Shown one piece after another: positions 13,864-16,256 of a stretch of 16,256 nt of DNA. Position numbers and translations under genes: made by a program. A model generated the notes under the pieces. The model was given only the letters and a program-made list of their open reading frames with translations. It had not been told where the DNA came from and did no database searches. This DNA comes from RGIG8775 sp045587785 (GTDB lineage: Bacteria > Bacillota > Clostridia > Oscillospirales > CAG-272), in contig JAZNDA010000023.1 in NCBI GenBank assembly GCA_045587785.1, positions 1 through 16,256 on the forward strand. The letters are read 5' to 3'. The stretch's first letter is position 1. The number at the start of each line of letters is the position of its first letter.

Positions 13864-13872
13864 ATTATATCA
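13864..13872 (-). promoter_or_regulatory. Extended -10 promoter of lon
   Basis: On the minus strand TGATATAAT gives a consensus extended -10 (TATAAT at 13864-13869). No good -35 is visible, which extended -10 promoters tolerate. A second TATAAT is at 13847-13852. The leader to the lon ATG would be about 35-40 bases. This promoter lies after the U-tract of the upstream mini-gene, so lon can be expressed independently of it. Confidence 0.6.
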
Positions 13873-13910
13873 TATTTTTTTATAAAATTCCACACTTTTT
13901 AAGAAATTTA

Positions 13911-13997
13911 ACAAAATAAAAAAGCACAACATGTAACATTTCAGCGTTCGGATATCATAAGCTTGATATTTCGCTTGAAACGATGTACCTGTTGTGC
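13911..13997 (-). terminator. Long imperfect hairpin with U-tract ending the mini transcription unit
   Basis: The ends GCACAACA (13924-13931) and TGTTGTGC (13990-13997) pair. Further pairing extends inward through GTA/TAC, CAT/ATG, TTCA-GCG/CGC-TTGAA and ATATCA/TGATAT, about 26 bp with bulges and a small apical loop around the AAGCTT. On the minus strand it is followed at once by TTTTTTATTTTG. It overlaps most of the 29-codon ORF, so it may be a terminator, the body of a small RNA, or both. Confidence 0.6.
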
Positions 13998-14030
13998 AGC
14001 TTCGTGTGAATTATGTATTGGCCCATCCAT
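13941..14030 (-). CDS. Putative 29-residue small protein, novel
   Basis: A 29-codon ORF from ATG 14030 to TGA 13941. The peptide is basic and partly amphipathic (starts MDGPIHNSHEAAQQ, ends RNIKLMISER), with three His, five Lys/Arg, two Glu and one Asp; no membrane segment or Cys. GGTGAT (14033-14038) matches the distal half of the anti-Shine-Dalgarno sequence and, aligned on the full AGGAGGTGAT, has normal spacing. A near-consensus promoter puts the transcript start only about 12 bases upstream, and a hairpin plus U-tract ends the unit. I do not recognise a family. Alternative: the unit is a non-coding RNA and the ORF is chance. Its place between lon and a divergent ABC exporter gives no functional clue. 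Confidence 0.42.
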   Translation of the reverse strand: MDGPIHNSHEAAQQVHRFKRNIKLMISER

Positions 14031-14047
14031 AAATCACCACGTCGGTA

Positions 14048-14076
14048 ATTATATCACATAATTTACATCTTGTAAA
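14048..14076 (-). promoter_or_regulatory. Near-consensus promoter of the mini-gene/small RNA
   Basis: On the minus strand TTTACA (14071-14076), a 17-bp spacer and TATAAT (14048-14053) with extended TG. Transcription would begin near 14042. This is one of the best promoters in the window, and it reads leftward into the 29-codon ORF and the long hairpin. Confidence 0.8.
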
Positions 14077-14080
14077 GACA

Positions 14081-14211
14081 TAAAATTGACGTTTTTTCGC
14101 GCAAATTTTCGTTAAAAATAACAATAGATAAAATTTTACGGCAAAAACAGCCCCTTTTTTGGTGGTTTTAACAAATAAAATATAGAAAAAGAAAAAAGAT
14201 AAAAATATTTC
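14081..14211. other. AT-rich spacer between divergent promoters
   Basis: About 130 bp between the leftward mini-gene promoter and the rightward ABC exporter promoter. It is A/T-rich with purine runs near 14185-14205. I see no gene, RNA or convincing operator in it. Confidence 0.5.
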
Positions 14212-14241
14212 TTTACAATCATTCGGGAAATGTGGTATAAT
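14212..14241 (+). promoter_or_regulatory. Promoter of the second ABC exporter gene
   Basis: TTTACA (14212-14217), an 18-bp spacer and TATAAT (14236-14241) with extended TG at 14233-14234. Start would be near 14248. The ribosome site AGGAGGG (14261-14267) is six bases before the TTG start. Confidence 0.8.
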
Positions 14242-14273
14242 ATATATGAAAAATCAAAAAAGGAGGGATATTT

Positions 14274-16256
14274 TTGGACAGACGAGAAAAACAGACGGAA
14301 TATGCCTCAGACCTCAAATATAAAAACGCCGCCGCTGCCGGATCGATAATCGGTCCCGGCGGTTACCAATATGAAACGGTGCCGCCCCCAAAGTCCCTAA
14401 AAGATGTTCCAAGATATCTCGGAGAGCTTTTGAGCGGTTTCTTCTCTCGCTTTTGGTACATATTTTCTCTTGTTTGGAAAACAGGACCGTGGATTCTGTT
14501 TTTCATGATCTTTCTCTCTCTTTTCAACGGCGTGATGCCCGTAGTCGGCTCTTTGATATCCAAGGAAATATTGAATGAGCTTCAGAACATGGTCACGGGA
14601 AGAGCTCTGGGAAATGCGATCGGAGATTTTTTCGCCTCTCCCATTATGTTTCTTCTTGTGTTTCTCTTTGTGTACCGAATTTTAACCCGTGTTCTTACGA
14701 GACTTGACGTTTCCGTGACACGCATTGCGGGCGAGCTTGTGGTTCGTCGTGTCAAGCTCCAGATCATGGAAAAGGCGTGTGAGATCGATCTGGCGGCTTT
14801 TGACCTTCCGGAGTTTTATGAAAAGCTGGAAAATGCCAACAGGGAGGCGGGAAACCGTCCTATCAATATTTTGTCATCTACCTTTTCGGCGGTCAGTACG
14901 TTTATCAGCCTACTCAGCTACGTATTCATCCTGTCAGCGGAGCTGCCGTTGGCGGCACTGTGTATTTTTGCGGTGTCGATTCCCTCGGCTGCCGTCAGCT
15001 TTGTATATCGCCGCAAGCATTTCGGCTATATGCGTTTCCGCTCCAAGGAGCGCAGGCAGATGAATTACTATTCGAGTGTGCTTGTGAATAAGGATGTTGC
15101 CAAGGAGATCAGAATGTTTCATCTTGGCGATACCTTTATGGACAAATACAAAAATGTGTTTGATACCTATTACAAAGGTTTGTACCGCTTGATCGTTCAC
15201 GAGGGGATTTGGGCGGTCTCCATTGCGTTTGTTTCCGCGGTAGTCAACTGTCTGTTTTATTTGCTGATTGCATATCGTGTGTTTACGGGCGACTATATGA
15301 TCGGTGATTATTCTCTTTATACGGGTGCGCTGATTTCTATCGCAAGCAATATCGCTGCAATCATTAACACCTCTGCCACTGTCTATGAAGGTACACTGTT
15401 TATTGATAATTTGATCTCGTTTATGAATACAAAGCCGAGTATCAAGTCCTCGTTGCCTGCGCCAAGACCTATTGCCCGCGGCACGCACACTGTTGAATTT
15501 GACCATGTCAGCTTCAGTTATCCGGGAACCGACGTCGAGGTATTACACGATGTTAGCTTTCGGATCGAAGCAGGCGAGACGGTGGTGCTTGTGGGCTTCA
15601 ACGGCGCGGGAAAAACTACCCTTATCAAGCTTCTCACGCGTCTTTACGATCCGACAAAGGGAAGGATCCTTTTGGACGGCGTTGACATCAGAGAATATGA
15701 CCCCGAGAAGCTATATGAGATCTTCGGCATTATTTTTCAGGATTTCGGAAAATATGCGTGCAGTGTATCGGAGAACATTATGTTCGGCGATATAAGCTTA
15801 AAGGTGGACGAAAAAAGAATCAAGCAAGCGGCAGAGGCTGCCAATGCCGACGAATTTATCAAGCGATTACCCGACGGATACGATACGGCTCTGATGCGTT
15901 ATTTTGAAAGAAACGGCACTGAGCTTTCGGGCGGTCAATGGCAAAAGCTTTCGGTAGCGCGCGCCTTTTACAGTGATTCGGATATTTTGATATTGGATGA
16001 GCCGACAGCATCACTTGATGCCATGGCAGAGCAGGAGATCTACAATCAGTTTGATTCTCTGAGAAAAGATAAGACCACAATTTTTGTCTCGCATCGTTTA
16101 TCAAGTGCTACCTCTGCCGATAAGATCATCGTTCTGGAATACGGTCAGATTTTAGAGGAGGGCGATCACAAACAGCTGATGGCGAAAAAGGGGCGTTACT
16201 ATGAACTGTTCACCACGCAGGCAAAGCATTATGTAGACTCATCAAGAGATATTATG
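14274..16256 (+). CDS. ABC exporter with NisT-like ATPase domain (3' end outside window)
   Basis: Open without a stop for 661 codons to the window edge. The TTG start at 14274 is set by AGGAGGG six bases upstream; the first in-frame ATG is 77 codons later, inside the first membrane helix. A hydrophilic N-terminal extension of about 60 residues (Ala/Gly/Pro-rich near 20-45) precedes a six-helix membrane domain (about 60-380). The ATPase domain has Walker A GFNGAGKTT (441-449), Q-loop IIFQDFGKYACSVSENI, signature LSGGQWQK (551-558), Walker B ILILDEPTASLD (Asp575, Glu576) and switch His607 in SHRLS. The FQDF Q-loop and LSGGQWQ signature are like those of NisT/SpaT-type exporters of lantibiotics and related peptides, but many such clostridial proteins have no known substrate, and no peptidase C39 domain or precursor gene is visible here. 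It probably has only a few residues missing. Confidence 0.9.
   Translation, partial: MDRREKQTEYASDLKYKNAAAAGSIIGPGGYQYETVPPPKSLKDVPRYLGELLSGFFSRFWYIFSLVWKTGPWILFFMIFLSLFNGVMPVVGSLISKEILNELQNMVTGRALGNAIGDFFASPIMFLLVFLFVYRILTRVLTRLDVSVTRIAGELVVRRVKLQIMEKACEIDLAAFDLPEFYEKLENANREAGNRPINILSSTFSAVSTFISLLSYVFILSAELPLAALCIFAVSIPSAAVSFVYRRKHFGYMRFRSKERRQMNYYSSVLVNKDVAKEIRMFHLGDTFMDKYKNVFDTYYKGLYRLIVHEGIWAVSIAFVSAVVNCLFYLLIAYRVFTGDYMIGDYSLYTGALISIASNIAAIINTSATVYEGTLFIDNLISFMNTKPSIKSSLPAPRPIARGTHTVEFDHVSFSYPGTDVEVLHDVSFRIEAGETVVLVGFNGAGKTTLIKLLTRLYDPTKGRILLDGVDIREYDPEKLYEIFGIIFQDFGKYACSVSENIMFGDISLKVDEKRIKQAAEAANADEFIKRLPDGYDTALMRYFERNGTELSGGQWQKLSVARAFYSDSDILILDEPTASLDAMAEQEIYNQFDSLRKDKTTIFVSHRLSSATSADKIIVLEYGQILEEGDHKQLMAKKGRYYELFTTQAKHYVDSSRDIM

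Noticed and set aside
14246..14323. Short ORF from an ATG just before the second ABC exporter
   Set aside because: Its ATG is at or before the predicted transcript start, has no ribosome site, and it is out of frame with the exporter, whose TTG has an ideal AGGAGGG.
14934..15506. 190-codon minus-strand ORF opposite the second ABC exporter
   Set aside because: Antisense to the membrane domain of a well-supported gene; composition is that of reverse-read codons.

Overview
The window looks like chromosomal DNA of a spore-forming, low-to-mid-GC Bacillota, most likely a clostridium (possibly Oscillospirales-like). The pointers are a GerW/YtfJ sporulation gene, ScpA/ScpB, EngB and Lon in a clostridial-type gene order, strong AGGAGG-type ribosome sites, TTG starts, and sigma-A promoters that nearly all carry an extended -10 (TGnTATAAT).

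Left part (1 to about 2200): the right-hand end of an integrated mobile element that continues beyond the window. It holds a truncated ParB-like gene (minus strand), a small TfoX-N-domain gene bracketed by two copies of a hairpin-bearing direct repeat, and a two-domain helix-turn-helix regulator. About 460 bp without a convincing gene follow, carrying tandem TTCTCTCC boxes, a long inverted repeat and a strong promoter pointing out of the element. The element abuts the 3' part of a tRNA-Ser(CGA) gene (about 2200-2257) that lacks its 5' half and is followed by its own terminator. That is the expected picture for site-specific integration into a tRNA. Just beyond lies a compact multi-hairpin repeat whose ends copy the tRNA T-arm.

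Middle (2529-4963): a complete ABC exporter half-transporter on the plus strand ends at a bidirectional terminator. It faces a minus-strand gene for a small secreted or membrane-anchored protein with calcium-binding thrombospondin-type-3 motifs.

Right-centre (5066-13818, all minus strand, transcribed right to left): a tight run of ten genes, lon, engB, a site-2-protease family gene, scpA, scpB, a DUF2953 gene, gerW, a D-Ala-D-Ala carboxypeptidase, an RsuA/RluB pseudouridine synthase and a GNAT-like protein. Gaps are mostly under 50 bp and two junctions overlap. The run joins protein quality control, ribosome assembly, chromosome condensation, sporulation and cell-wall remodelling; the calcium-motif protein gene may be its distal end.

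Right end: between lon and the next ABC transporter is a miniature transcription unit on the minus strand: near-consensus promoter, very short leader with a Shine-Dalgarno match, a 29-codon ORF, and a long hairpin followed by a U-tract. It may be an undescribed small protein gene or a small RNA. The window ends inside a second ABC exporter gene with a TTG start and a NisT-like FQDF Q-loop.
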